Notes: generated by a model from the letters alone, not told the origin. Shown: positions 13,811-26,838, counted from the stretch's first letter. The stretch: 64,000 nt of DNA from Albifimbria verrucaria (GCA_020081605.1 JAHREC010000013.1:7235399-7299398), one strand, 5' to 3'. Numbers and translations: made by a program.

Positions 13811-15217
13811 ATGGAAGACGTTCCTGTTGATCTTGACACCGACGCAAGCTCCGCCCGGCTGGACCGGAGCAGAGGACGACCAAAGAAAGCCCTAGAAGGT
13901 GATTCGAAAAAGGTATGCTTATACCGAGATGCATATCACCGAGGTGCAATATGACACTAAATTGATTGACTCCTCTGCTTCTTCAGATTCGGCGAGAGAA
14001 AAATCGCATCGCACAGCGCGAGCTCCGACTGCGTCAGCAAGCTTCGAGGAGAGACCAGAAGAAGCGGGTCGAGGTCTTGGAGACCACATTGAGCACGGTT
14101 GTGTCTCTTTTTCTTGATGTTGCCGACAATGCTTTGAAATCACGATCAGCGCAGCGGATACTGCACTGATGGACTCACTTCGTCACTCGATTGGCAGCAT
14201 GCTCCTTGCTATCGGAGATCTTAACGATGCCAAGATGGAGCAGCAGATCATAGATCATTCGGCCTCGAACTCTTTAGGAACAGGGGTTCAGAATGAAAAG
14301 GTCAACACGCTCGAGAAAATCGGCATGCTTCAATCTGATAGTGCTGTGCCAGATCGGGATTGCCTCGCCAACCTTCGCAGTCCCACGGATGTCGTTGTCA
14401 CGCAATCAGCGTCGACCACCAAAGAGGCTGCGGCTAGCAGTAGTATCAACAATATCTTTGGCAACGGCTGGATGGGAGAGATGGCATCTTACGACTTTTT
14501 CTCTAATGTTTATGGTTCATGCAAGTCATTCCGTCAAAACCAACTGTCCTCGCAAATTACCTTTATGGCCCTGAGCCGTGGCTACTACGCGCTTCTCCAT
14601 GCCAATCACGACGTCGAACCACTAGTCGCCCGTGCATTTGGCCATCTTCTAAGCGTGTATCCCCGTGATGCAGTCCTTCGCGACCTGCGTTGGCGTCTCA
14701 GTCAAGCCATATCCGAGCTCCAGCTTCTGGGGGTACTGTCCTCAGCCAAGCCACCGCCGCCTTATACAATATCCACGTACCCATGTCCAACAACACTCTC
14801 AAGTTCACTGGCGGCATCAAATACGCATCCGACAATGTACCGTCGACAGCTGTCTTGGATGATCTGTGTAACGCGGAAGAGCTCGCAGTGGCAATCAGTC
14901 AGCGGACTCGAGGTGATACTACTGGTGACATCCTCGAAATATCTACGACACTAGTATCTTTAACTCGCGAAGAGGGTGTATATTATAAAGACTCGACAAC
15001 ATTCCATACAATGCCGAAGACGGTCGATTGCTCAAATGATGACCTTCAATCTTCCGGACAGGCATGGATCAGTATTTCCAAGTCAGTCCTCCTGAATAAT
15101 ATTTCTACTTCGGGGATATGTCTTGGCGCTGGACCCATGTTCTTGCGGTCAAGACTGAATACGATCATTCTGGCGTCTGCGATGCCACCACCAACGGGCT
15201 CTAGAGCCTCGACATAG
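13811..15217 (+). CDS. bZIP transcription factor, frameshifted as given
   Basis: Nuclear DNA-binding regulator. The start ATG at 13811 opens an acidic N-terminus with SRGRPKKA. A 74-nt intron (13913-13986) follows, then the fungal basic region REKNRIAQRELRLRQ and QKKRVEVLE, which leads into the leucine zipper. The basic-region pattern N-x3-QR-x2-R is the ascomycete AP-1/Yap-like form. The remainder, including SQITFMALSRGYYALLHANHDVEP, AFGHLLSVYPRDAVLRDLRW and AISELQLLG, resembles the C-terminal half of uncharacterised fungal bZIP proteins. The frame breaks twice: near 14155-14168 and in a GGGGG run at 14729-14733. Across the second, LLG continues as GTVLSQATAALYNIHVP. Probable regulator of the adjacent MFS gene (inferred from position). 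Confidence 0.8.
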
Positions 15218-16319
15218 GCGTATGCCTTGCCTTCTCTTGGGCTGTTCTAATGCTTCTAATGAAAATACGTGAAACATCTACAGGTATGATACTGTTTCTA
15301 TATGATCGTTTCGTTAGATATAAGTGATAGCTAAGATTGGCCGGAGTGGTGAAGGTTTTTGAATACTTATCGTCAAATGTCTGTCCCGCCTGCTTCCTGT
15401 CTATTCTAGGGAGTTATGCGATCCGTTTGGGGAGGCTAATCGAATATCGGTTGGGGCATACGAGATCTGGCATGAACTTCACATTGATCTAACGAATCCT
15501 TGGGTCTCTTCGAGCGGTCCTTCGGCATCCTTATTGCTATTTGTATCACCATCGCCAATTTCACAGGCATAGTATAAGCAGACCCAATATTCTTGGGCGG
15601 ATGAAGATGCCAAGGGTGCAAGCAAAGAAAAAATATTCGGGCGTATAAATAATGCACCTTGTAATTCACCCGGCAAGCGTTGCGGCTGTAGGTTATAATA
15701 GCATTTATCAGCTACATGAGACGTGATTTTGTATGTGAAATGCTGTTTTGGGCTGTGATGGGCTTAATATAATTGCGAAGTGCTTTCTGAGCTAGAAGCT
15801 ATAGGCGATGCGTGTCTTTGTCCTTCAACAAATTTGGCTCTTGCGGCCCCTCTAGAGGAATTTGTCCCAGTTGGAGATGTTTACGGCCGGGAAAGTTAAT
15901 CCAAGACTCGAGGTTTGGTTCGTTAAGGGTCGTTGGAATCTCGAGGCTCTCTGGGCAATGTTGCGTAGCGATGTAGGAGTCATGGGCCTCTATCACAGCT
16001 TCTTAGACCGCATCAAACCACTGCTGCGTCTGCCCTATGTCCGTCTCGTACGACTAATTCAGAATGTAATAGTTTTCTAGACCACATACTCTGCATATTT
16101 TTCTCCGAACTACTTCTAAGCCCGCTTGCGACACAATTAGTGTCCCGATCAGAAGTTCGCACGATGGACTGAGTCGTAGAATCAATGAATTGGGGTTCGG
16201 CGCAGTTTCGGAAAACCCGAAACTGTTGCTTATCACTTTCCTCCCTTCTAACATTTGCCCTACTTCTCCAGCTTTTTCTCATCATATCCAGCTCTCTTAC
16301 TTTTCCCGCTTCTTATCTC
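15218..16319. other. Intergenic, no gene recognised
   Basis: About 1.1 kb with only short ORFs. It contains the 3' flanks of the bZIP gene (+) and of the glycosyltransferase (-), which converge here. Nothing else supported. Confidence 0.5.
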
Positions 16320-17460
16320 ATCCTTGTTAATGCTATCTTTTTCTTCTCTCTCCCTTTGCTCTTCATCTGATCAGCCTTTGTCCAGTGACCCCAGAAGTGA
16401 TGCTGCACTAATGCATTCTTCGGAATCGACCCATCATGCGTACTCCCGAATGTGACTGGCCCATACCGAAAGCGTCGACTGGTAGCAGTAGCAGGTCCCC
16501 AATCACTACGCTCTCTCTCATGGGAGACAGCACCGACAAGTTTACATATTTTTCGTCGTAAGCGTACATCTGTTCCAGTATTGCATCGCTGAAGGCAATT
16601 GGCCCAGTTGAGTTCACTACATCCATGTGGACCGATGGCTTATAGCTATTCAGCGGAACATTCTGCGCCGCCGCCACTTCCTCTACGCCCTTGATGGCAC
16701 GGTTGATCATCGTTCGAAAGATAGGGTGTCCTGGGGCTCCGGCGAAAGCCCATTGCCCGAATTGCACATCATGCGCCATGCCCCCACATTGGCCCATTGA
16801 GACGCTCAAACTCGATGCCCGCGACGAAGCCGATGCGATCTCTCAAGGCGACAGGGACCCAGGTATCGAGGGGTCGGAGTGCAGTTGCGTCGATATCGGC
16901 GTATATGCCTCCCTCGATATTGAAGATGAGATATCGGAGGAGATCTGACTTCATACCCGTGTTGACCAGGCTCTCGTAAACTTCGATTACCTGAGGTTCG
17001 TCGGCGTAGTATTTCTTGACGAAGTCGTCACTCTTTCGCTTGCCCATCAATGTACTAACGTTCGATTATATTTAGTTAGTGAGTGTTTACTGAGGTATCA
17101 TTTTCAACCATAAAATATTATGATAAGACAGCTCGGCTGAGGGTTTCATGGCGAGTCTCACTATTGGTAATACATGCCATTCGCTAACCAAGACTTGACC
17201 TCGCGCAAGTCCTCTGGATCGCAGTTGTCATCCTTGAATATGATCTGCCAGATCTTCTGTGGAATCGGGCTCTTCTCTAGGTCGACTGCAATAGCCTTGC
17301 TGCTAGGATTTGAGCCATGGCTTTTGATGCTGGAGAGTCTGAGCAGGGTCTCATGAAGAAGGCCATTATAAATCCACAACCATGACGCAAGGAGAAAGAT
17401 TATAAAGATAATTACCGGCACCCGTAGCCACGGCTGCCGGAGAGGGTGTAAAAGCGCCAT
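16320..17460 (-). CDS. GT32-like (OCH1-type) Golgi mannosyltransferase, frameshifted as given
   Basis: Type II membrane glycosyltransferase of the 'DXD sugar-binding' (GT32/OCH1) family, acting in the Golgi on glycans. It starts MALLHPLRQP, with one membrane anchor VPVIIFIIFLLASWLWIY at about residues 13-30. It then has PIPQKIWQIIFKDD, the conserved opening of the catalytic domain. An intron near 17045-17160 leads to SDLLRYLIFNIEGGIYADID, where DID is the metal-binding DXD motif. Further on are FGQWAFAGAPGHPIF and GDLLLLPVDAFG. Two frame breaks occur, in a CCCCC run (16781-16785) and a CCC run (16445-16447). After the second, the expected C-terminal NALVQHHFWGHWTKAD is found, ending near 16320. 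The substrate could differ from that of OCH1. Confidence 0.85.
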
Positions 17461-17949
17461 ATGTAGGGCCTATTGTCGTGGAAATTCAAGCGAGTTCATG
17501 CCATGAAGTTGCATTCGAGTGTGCGCCAGGACAGGCTCTTGCAGAGATCAAGTTCGTGGGTCATATGGCAATCATACGCCATGTCAGGAGCTATCATAGA
17601 CAGAAAGAAGAATCTAGCTCGCACACGGCACATAAAGCCAATTAATAAGGCCATTTCGAATGTATTCAACATCTTTCGCGGTGGTTTTTGCGTTCAGAGA
17701 GCTCTCCTGATTAGCCGGCATGGTCTAGCCACTCAGAAACTGGAAGATAACAGATTTCCAAAACCAGCTGCTAACCCAGGGAGCATTATGTCGGTACCGG
17801 ATTCCTGACGTGAATCATCCGATTCGATAGATTGAGCATGCAGACAGTGGCTTCATTTCATTGTAAAGTAGCGTAACCGGAGTGCTGACGTGGACGGTCC
17901 GAATCTGTTAGAGGAAGCATACGGGATTGTTCTTCAAGGTAATTTTCCC
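17461..17949. other. Intergenic, no gene recognised
   Basis: Upstream region of the glycosyltransferase (-) and of the thiolase remnant (+). Short ORFs only. Confidence 0.4.
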
Positions 17950-18440
<491 letters not shown>

Positions 18441-19110
18441 GGCCAGTTCATGCATGGCTGTCACCGTAACCGCGCTCGTTATTTGTGGAATCTTGCTGTT
18501 ACCCAGCGAGACGTACCTAGCCTGGGCGCACTAAGCCTGGCTAATCCAATTGCCATCCCGTGGAGGTGTGGGTAGCCTCGAACTGAAGCGTTCTGTGGTA
18601 GAGTCTAATTATTTACGTAACCCGCCTGTGTTATCTATAGCCTTATAGTATGGTTGCCAGCAGTGGCCCTTTCCTGCCCTTTAGTATGAGCAAATGTGAT
18701 TTTTTCTTGATTCATTAATTCTTTCTCTCTTCTCTTATGAGTACGAAAAACTCAAAGGGTTATGCAAAAACAGATTTAGTATTAGTCTCAAACCCAGGAC
18801 AGGTAGCGGAGATATATATTTGCTTGAGTGCGGCCGGAAAGGATAGCAATAAGTCAGAGGCTTTAGCATCAGGAATTAGTAGGTAAATCGGCGAGCTATA
18901 GCTTCGCGTTTACCTGCTGAAAGCTTGCTTGAAAGCATCTTGGCCCTTGAATATGTATTCCAGACCTTGAAAGTCTTCCGCGGGTGCCCAATGGGACTCA
19001 AGAGAGCCGATCTACCCGGAGACTAAACATATTAATGACCTTGGTGCAAGTAAAGCGAAGCATTTAATGATATGACTTCAGTATTCATGTAATGGCTATT
19101 TTACATTTAT
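18441..19110. other. Intergenic, no gene recognised
   Basis: No ORF of interest. It would have held the remainder of the thiolase if that gene had been complete, but I see no further thiolase motif on this strand. Confidence 0.45.
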
Positions 19111-20103
19111 TTAATGTTTTATAACAATCTTCCCTCCGGCGCTATGCGAATCCAAAACCCGATGAGCAGATTGAATATCTTCGTAGTCAAATATATGTGT
19201 CGGTTTTGCGTTCCACACTCCGTTCTCAATCTTACGCACAATCTCTTGGAATGGAATTCCACTGAGTGGAAAGTCGACTGTTCCCAATACCTTACTATGA
19301 AATAGGCTGAAATGAACACCGGACTCCATCTGTACCATAGGGTTGAAATCTGTAAGTGGCTGCAGTCCACCAAGCCACCCTGCTTGTAGCATGCGGCCAC
19401 CGGGCCGAGTCAGAGCAATGGATTCAAGAAGCACATTATTCCCAATGAGGTTCAGAACCTTGTCAAAACAGGGTGGGTGTTCAAACACCTTGCCGAGCTC
19501 CTTTTGCTCTTGCCTCACGTCAGTAGCGCCCATCTCCTTCAGCCAGTCGAATCGTGCAAGCTGTCTGGTAGTGGCTGTAACCTCTGCACCGGCATCTACT
19601 GCCAAATGAAGCGCAGCTTGGCCGACGGTAGATGTTGCACCTCGAATGAGGATTCTATCCCCGGGTTGTACATCCAGGGTAGTAAAGAGGCAAGAGTATG
19701 CTGTGGCATATACTTCCGGCAAGGCGGCGAGATCCTCCCATGGTAGACTTGTCTCAATTTGAACCGCATTATTAACCGGTATGTTAACGTATTGCCCATA
19801 TCCTCCTGGGCGATTACGTCCCATTCCACCCATCATGCCTATGATCTTCGCGCCGAGAGGAAATTGCCCACCGGGGCAAGCGACGACAATGCCGACACAT
19901 TCAAGGCCTGAAATGGGGTTCCATTCGTCCCATTCGCCCTTACGCATATGCATCTCGGCGTGGTTGACACCGAAAGCTCTGACTTCCACGAGGACATGAC
20001 CTTGCTCGGGAATAGGCTGAGGAACTGTCTGGATTTCCAGCACTTCGGGACCGCCGAACTTTGTAATAACGACAGCTTTCATCATTGGAGGCATGGTAAG
20101 CAT
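19111..20103 (-). CDS. Zinc-independent MDR alcohol dehydrogenase / quinone oxidoreductase-like protein
   Basis: Intact, intronless, 330 residues, the usual length of NADPH:quinone reductases (zeta-crystallin/QOR group of the medium-chain dehydrogenase family). The N-terminal GroES-like domain reads MKAVVITKFGGPEVLEIQTV and has VNHAEMHMRKGEW. The cofactor domain begins DRILIRGATSTVGQAALHLA (AxxGxxG-type Rossmann loop), followed by KEMGATDV and RPGGRMLQAGWLGG. The C-terminus GGKIVIKH is standard. No Cys-rich structural zinc loop is present, so catalysis is expected to be NADPH-dependent and zinc-free. Translation may begin at Met1, Met4, Met7 or Met8; the family start matches the MKAVV methionine. 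It is one of few genes in the left half without any frame break. Confidence 0.93.
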   Translation of the reverse strand: MLTMPPMMKAVVITKFGGPEVLEIQTVPQPIPEQGHVLVEVRAFGVNHAEMHMRKGEWDEWNPISGLECVGIVVACPGGQFPLGAKIIGMMGGMGRNRPGGYGQYVNIPVNNAVQIETSLPWEDLAALPEVYATAYSCLFTTLDVQPGDRILIRGATSTVGQAALHLAVDAGAEVTATTRQLARFDWLKEMGATDVRQEQKELGKVFEHPPCFDKVLNLIGNNVLLESIALTRPGGRMLQAGWLGGLQPLTDFNPMVQMESGVHFSLFHSKVLGTVDFPLSGIPFQEIVRKIENGVWNAKPTHIFDYEDIQSAHRVLDSHSAGGKIVIKH

Positions 20104-20580
20104 TGAAATTATATTTAATAAGGGACAGAATCTTTAAAGTTAGGTAATTATACTATTCGTATTATTATGGGTGGATAGAACTGTCGTTTTACAATGTTTG
20201 ACGTGTGTAGATTTCCTTTTATATTGGTAAATGAAACCTGGTTGGATACATGCAGGTCTGGAATGATTCCATAAGAACAACCAACCTCGCATACTCAATG
20301 CATAGAATATTCTTGCCGCTTGATCCGAAGAGGGTTATTGCTGCAACCCTTCTTGACTCATCTAACATATGATTGGTAGATTAGATGTGGAAACACGGTC
20401 CAGATTTGTCAGCCTCAAGTGCATCTTATTAATTGGAAGAAGGATGTAATTTTTCGATAGATATAATAAAGAGTTAAGTTTATTAAACGCTACATTACTT
20501 ATACCCATTGGCTAAGTCGTGTCTGTGGAGTAAACTCTGAGGCTAACTATAATACCGAGCCTTTATAGTTAGTACCTAAA
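20104..20580. other. Intergenic / upstream of MDR gene
   Basis: Promoter-side region of the minus-strand MDR gene. Composition grows more AT-rich toward 20.58 kb. No gene. Confidence 0.4.
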
Positions 20581-21021
20581 ATGCGGCCCAGTCTCTGATT
20601 ATATAGAATTAGTAATTATAATATAAATTTAAAGTATTAAATATTAATACTATAAGTAGAAGTTAATATATAAAATATATAATATAAATTAAATATATAT
20701 TTATAAAGTATTAATTTTATAATAATTTAAGATACTTATTTAAGTTTTATATAATAATTTAAAATAATAATTTAAGAAATATGTCTCTATTATAAGAGGT
20801 AGATTATATTCTAAGTCTGAATTATAATTTAAAGAATATTAATTTTAAAAGAATATAATTATATATATTATTATTATAATATATAATATTTAATTTAATT
20901 TAATTTAAAAAGAATTATTTAATTAATTAAAATTTTTTTAAAAGATTTCCAATTTTTAATTTATTTTTTATATAAAATTAATTATATTTTCTATAAATAT
21001 TATTATATATAACTTTTACTT

Positions 21022-21058
<37 letters not shown>

Positions 21059-21095
21059 TATTATTATAATTATTTAAAATTTTATATATAATAAA
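20580..21095. repeat. AT-rich block (RIP-like) with a TA microsatellite
   Basis: Nearly pure A+T, including an uninterrupted TA dinucleotide run near 21026-21052. Composition is the same as the other AT blocks, with sharp edges. Confidence 0.8.
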
Positions 21096-22210
21096 GATCA
21101 AGAAATACTTCGTTGCATGGCAAGATATAGCAATCAGATAAAACCTCACACATCTTTCTTAGGATCTGTATATACCGGAAATGATCTTTTCTGGGTTCTT
21201 ACATGTAATTGTGTTCGTCGTTGTCATGGCTGCAATATTAGGCTGCGAGGGATAAAAATAGTTACATTATAGTTCACATGGCCAAATCACGAATGGAAAG
21301 AACAAACACATTCCCAACTAGAACGTCTATTTCATCCCATGAAGATGAAGGTCTGGGCCGGCAACTTCCGGGTATTGATTGAACACATAAGAGTGCATAC
21401 GGGCTGCTCACATAGGATATTGATTATTGCGGTCCTACGGTCCGCAAGACCGAACCTGGTTAATCGGGGAGCGAAGCAGGAATCTTCAGCAGGGTTTGGC
21501 GAGCCCTGTCATTCTTGGCATAATGGGTGGTCTGATTAGAACGTATCGAACGAAATCGGAGGACTGGATGCAAATATTAAATGTACGGGATATATTTTCA
21601 TGCAATGATTTGAATTAAGTTGATTGAAAGGTTTATCGGAAGCCAGATAATTCTGGTTCGGTCTGATAAAGGATCGCTAAGATACCGCGGTCACTAGGAC
21701 CCAGTCCACGAATCCCCAATAAACTAGTGTGATAATTCGGGGATTTGTAATAGGCTTTCATGGGTCAGAGCCGTGTATGTTGTATGTGCGAATATCGTGA
21801 ATAAATCTCCTGGCAACTAGGATCAATACATGCTTACTTTCGATAGTTTCAGCTGACATGGGCTCCATTCATCATCCCTGTGATTATCCCCTGTATCTTC
21901 TGCGATACTTTACGTAGTACTCTCTAGTAGAAAGACATGAGCGTAAGCCTACAAATGTGGGTGCGTCTTTCGACGCATAGTTAGCTGGTCAGATTACTGG
22001 CTCTTCTACTAAGAGAAAGAAATTATTCCCCGCACAAGCTATTTTCGCCCAGTTAGTTGATTAGAGCGTTTACGAAAGAAAACAAAGCAAGGTTCCCCTG
22101 TATGATAACGCAACCTCACTCACTTGTGCCGGATGGTCGGGCCTATATACATGATCCGGTTAGTGGCGAGGCAGGGAAGAACTTCTGCACCCGAGTGTTT
22201 GTATTTCGCA
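21096..22210. other. Intergenic, no gene recognised
   Basis: About 1.1 kb of ordinary sequence upstream of the deiminase gene. No supported ORF. Confidence 0.45.
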
Positions 22211-22220
22211 GTATATAAAA
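22211..22220 (+). promoter_or_regulatory. TATA box of the deiminase gene
   Basis: GTATATAAAA lies about 70 nt upstream of the first ATG (22285) of the deiminase gene, a good position for a fungal core promoter. Confidence 0.5.
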
Positions 22221-22284
22221 CCAAGAGGAAGTCCAGCTTTAACCGAACGAGCTCGACATTTTCCATCTCATCACAGTCCACGCA

Positions 22285-24201
22285 ATGCTCGGCCTGACTG
22301 TAAAAGTCGCGGCACTGGTCTTGGGCAAGTAGCTATACTCAACAGCAATGTCCATTGCTAACAGCGACTACAGCATTTTGCCACACTAGCCATGCCCTAT
22401 CAGCCAATATTCTTGCTGATACAAATCGAGATGGCATAGTTGATGTAGCAGGTAGCTCTGATGTCACCGGAAAGAAAAATTGGACGCCCGAGCGCGGAGC
22501 CCTTTTCCTGCCAAACGTTGTCGATACTGATCGTCGTTGCTCGTCACTTCCGGCAACAGAGCAAACCATGCATCTTTGTCATGATGCCGCGGATAACATT
22601 TTAAGACAGCCCAAATACCTTGCTCCTCTTCGCACCTTGCCTGCCAACGATATAGGCAACAACGCATTCGGTATCATAAATGTTACGACCGCCGCTGCTA
22701 TAGATCGCGTACGGATCTTTTTCAAAGAAGATACTACCTGGACCTATGTTGAGGAAGACCGTCGTTTCACGGCGGCACAGCTCAAAGCTGGCTTGATACT
22801 TGGTATTGATGGTCGTGATGTTCGCAGGCCCAACGTCTGGGACGGTAAAGCTATAGTAGAGTTTTCAATCACTGATGGTTCTGCGGTGTCAACCGACTCG
22901 GTTGAGCTCCGCGTGGCACCATACCTAACGCACCACCCTGTCCAACTAGCCCAACAAGTGTTTGGATCAGCACCCGGCCCTGACTCGCTGGCAAAGTTCA
23001 ATGAGGAGCTTACAAAACAAAGTAAAGTAGCCGGGATCAGCAAGTCACCAATCTTTCTGACCGGGCGCGATATTTGGACTCAAGATACTTTTGAGCCGGG
23101 GTACGCAAGCATTCCTGGACCTGATGGTCCTATCGTTATTAGAATTATGCTTTCAGCTTATGCACGACGTGGCGATACTCTATCGTTATTTCAAACGGTG
23201 AGGGATGACAAGGTTGGAGTGTTAAACTTCCCACAAAACTGGGAATGGCCTGCGGATCATGGCAGTGGAACCTGGGATTCGACTGGTAACTTAGAAACGA
23301 TCCCGCCTTACACACACAATGGCAAGACTTACCCTGCTGGCCGTATTATCATCGGTGAGGGTGAGCAACGCCCGTCTATTCTGCCATTCTTGCAGCTTCA
23401 AGAAGTTCAAGAACCAATTGTACTGGATACATCCTGGCTTAGCGTTGGTCATGTTGATGAGTTTATCCAGTTTCTCCCAGCCAACAATACACGGGGTTGG
23501 GTGATTATGGCAGATGATCCACTTGCTGGCTTAGCCATTCTCAAGAAGGCGGCCGCCGATGGTTATGGCGGTGTTCAAGCTCTTAGCCGGCCAGTATTCA
23601 GCTATGACCCACTGGAGAACGGATGGAAGCCCGCTTGCACCCCAAAGTCCACTATCAACTACGAGCTCAGCCGGCCGAACCTCGAGGCAACCAGCAAACT
23701 GGCCGCAGAGCGTATAGAATACAACCTAAACATCATCAAGCGGGAAACTGGCATCACAGATGCTGAGATTTTCCGGGTGCCGGGAGTTGTGTTTGCTGGG
23801 GACAAGTGGACATGCGCCAACAGCCCAGCTAGCAAAGTCGCGTCTGCCAAAGTCAGTCAATCTTCAGTAATCGACGAAGACCAAGAGCCTTTCGATATTG
23901 TCGAGGCAGCCGGCGGCAGCAATTCTTCCACCGCCGTCAATCGGCGTATCGGGTGCATGCACACTACCCTGCCGCGATCAACGGCGTTATTCTCAGCGAC
24001 TCTTACTACTTAGCACCAAAGCAGTGGGGTCCGATTATTAATAACATTGATATTCTGACTGAGGCTGTGATCGCTGCTTATGCTAAAGTTAATTTCACAG
24101 TAGGGTTCATTGATACCTGGTTTACTCACCATCTTGGCGGCGGGGAAGTTCACTGCGGTTCTAATGTGTGGAGGAACCTGATTCTAAATGGTGGTAAATA
24201 A
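22285..24201 (+). CDS. Secreted protein-arginine deiminase (PAD) family protein, one frame break
   Basis: Peptidyl-arginine deiminase: converts protein arginine to citrulline, calcium-dependent in animals. The N-terminus appears to be a secretion signal; the best model joins MLGLT by a 46-nt intron to a hydrophobic stretch ending HALSA, before ANILADTNRDGIVDV. The catalytic domain keeps every key element known from human PAD4. IWTQDTFEPGY carries the first Asp, VGHVDEFIQF carries the His and second Asp, and GGEVHCGSNVW near the C-terminus carries the nucleophilic Cys. The reading frame breaks at a GGG run (23951-23953); the last 80 residues, including the Cys, are in the next frame (VHAHYPAAINGVILSDSYYL). 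One added base restores a full-length enzyme. The exact 5' exon is uncertain. PADs are patchily distributed in fungi. Confidence 0.9.
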
Positions 24202-24630
24202 TGTCCGACGGGGCGAGCAGGATTGAATGGTGATATGGGTGAGAGCTGAAGTCAGATTTTAGAATATCTATATAGGCTCTATCTTGAATAACACAGCAAG
24301 TGGGAGACTTACTTGGTAGTTAGCTATGTTCGCTCTTGTATGCACAGAACTTCTTTGTAGCAACTCCCGTGTGAAGTTCATGTTCTAGAGCTTGAGTATC
24401 GTTCTTTTCGATTGCCCACCACTAGCTGCAAGAACCTACAGAATCTAAAGTATCATGTAATATTCTTTTAAGTTCCTCCTTGAACCCTTGTAGTCAGCTT
24501 CCACTCAGTTGTCGACACATGTAAGATTGCCTTTCTACGATGCACTAGCTGCCAGCTCATTTTCATTACTCAAACGAAATTTGCTGTTTTCAAAAGAACA
24601 TTTCTCATCTCCATTTGTGAATTTATTCTA
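24202..24630. other. Intergenic
   Basis: Downstream of the deiminase gene; no ORF supported. Confidence 0.4.
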
Positions 24631-24879
24631 TCACTCATCCTCAAATTCTCCATAACTTGCCAAGAAGCACGCATCGCCTTCCCAATTCTTATCAAGCCGA
24701 CCAGTTTTTGGAGCTGCTATGTCCCTCGCCCTAGGGTCAATTGTGTTTGCGCCATATGCACTGATCACCTGAGATAATAGGGCCATAGAGAGAAGAGTCC
24801 TTAGGCATCCAAATGTCCACCGCATTGCGGTTGGCCATAGGGATAAAATTAGGCTGAAGGAGAAATGCTGCTTCGTCAT
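24631..24879 (-). CDS. Possible small secreted protein (82 aa), unknown
   Basis: A small ORF with a signal-peptide-like segment (LRTLLSMALLSQVISAYG) followed by about 38 polar residues ending ASYGEFEDE. A second methionine (MRW) lies just before the hydrophobic stretch and is the more likely start. I recognise no family. It may be a real small secreted peptide, the first exon of a lost gene, or chance. Confidence 0.25.
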   Translation of the reverse strand: MTKQHFSFSLILSLWPTAMRWTFGCLRTLLSMALLSQVISAYGANTIDPRARDIAAPKTGRLDKNWEGDACFLASYGEFEDE

Positions 24880-26830
24880 CTCGAAAAAGTTGACGATGGC
24901 CAGTCTCGCCTCTCATTCGTTATTCTTTCTCGTCCTCCGTCAAAAAAACCGTGGCGTCCTCCTTGATCTGGGCAATAAGCCCGAAGGTTGTTGAAATTGT
25001 GGTGCACCACACGATCTGGACAAAGTATAATAACTGTGTCCGTCCTGCCCAGAGCCTGCAATGATCTAGGCGTGGTTCTGCGCCGCCGGACAGCAGAGGG
25101 CTCGATGAGACACGAATCGACCAGATACATCTTGTTTGAGAAGGCAGAGTAATCATAAAGGCCATGACAGTCTCGCCATGCGAGTACAAGGTTACACAGA
25201 GTTCGGGCATTGTTATCATTCGACAATTAACTGAAAATTGCGCAGGGAGGGTGCAAAATCAGTACAGCGGAGAAATACATAAGCATAGAGAGCTAGACAT
25301 AGACATATATACATCAGCTGATTCATCGTTGACTAATGCCTATTAGATGTAATAAGAAGTTAGCCCCGGTTGGAGTTAACACTATTATGTCCTTGATGCT
25401 ATGCTTACCCACGTTAATTTGTTCTTCCATCGTCTCTGCGGCCGACTCATCCTAAATCGACTACATGGCTCAAGTCTTAATACAGTATTTGGATTCTTGT
25501 TCTCAAGCAACACGTGTGTCCTCACCTGAAACACGCATTGAATCTCATTAGAATCGAGACCAGAGGCACCTTGCATTCATGATGAAGAACAAGGGAGACA
25601 TTTCTCACCTTAGGTTGATTAAGCATAAGATGCCCCGGTCGAGTCAAAACAACGCGATCCCCCAAATTTCGATATATGCGATAAATTTAACAACTCCCAA
25701 AACTATGGCTGAAATAGCTTATAGAATTGACCAGCTTTGCCCCGCACTGTACTAACGTAAGGAAACGACAGAAGATACGGTTTGAGAAATCATACTGGAT
25801 ATAACTAGGTATCCTGATATGTCATTACGTGTGCAAGGTCGTCTGATTCTAGTTCTGCAAGAGTTGCAACAGCACGCGGAGGGAAACTCAATGTCTACAG
25901 GGCTCACAATCCATTTACCAAGGTTATTGGAACTTCCTGACCCATGAGCCTATAGCGTGTTATGTAGTTGCGGAGAAATTTGTCCAATCCTGGCGATTGT
26001 TCGAATACCCACTTTCGAGGTAAGTTGTCTTTAGAGAACTGATTTTGCTCTTTGTTCAAACGAATATCGTTACTAACACGGGGCTTGTGGATCCAGTCTT
26101 TGAAGATGAGGAGTTGATAACAGAAGGGTTAGTTATGGTTGAACATGAACTCATTTGAGGCTGGGTGTATGATTCTAGCATTAATCGGCCACTATGCTCA
26201 GGTTATGCGCATGCTTCAATATGCGCTTACAGAGCCTGAAAATTGAATGAATATTCCCAGATACAGGATCCAATATAGCGCTAGACCTCTGCTTGTCTAG
26301 TCTTGGGCTGTTCATGTGGCTGAACGATGATTGACTTAGAGGCTGCTAGCGTCCATGAAGAATTCTCCCAAGCGAATCAATGAAGAAGTCAGCTTTACCG
26401 CACAACAACGACTTTGGTTCACTAGATATCCGCTGAGTATATTTCCTCTATGTAATCCTAGATTGCGGTCGTCGCTTTGGCCTATGCCGCGGTCTCTGAC
26501 TGACCTCTGTTCGTATTAACACAAAGCCATGCTTTTACTATTCGCTTTGATAGGATTTATGCTGAATTAGGCTTGTGACCAAACTCACATGTCATCCTCA
26601 CTCCTGGCGAGCCCTAAATTCTCTTTTCTTTCAGCCCAGTCCATATTTTGGACAAACGTCACAACCGTCTTCTCCGGATACTTGACACGCACTTTCAGAC
26701 TTGCCATGGGATAGTTCTCGCTATTTGGATCGTGAGAGACTAGGCCACAGCTCCGCAGGAAGTGGCCCCAAGATTCTTCCCCTTATAGTGTCCCTCTATT
26801 TCCTACTGAGGTAGCAAGCTGGAGCGCTAA
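24880..26830. other. Intergenic, no gene recognised
   Basis: About 2 kb with scattered ORFs up to 116 codons on the minus strand, none with a family signature. Confidence 0.45.
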
Positions 26831-26838
26831 GGTCCGTA

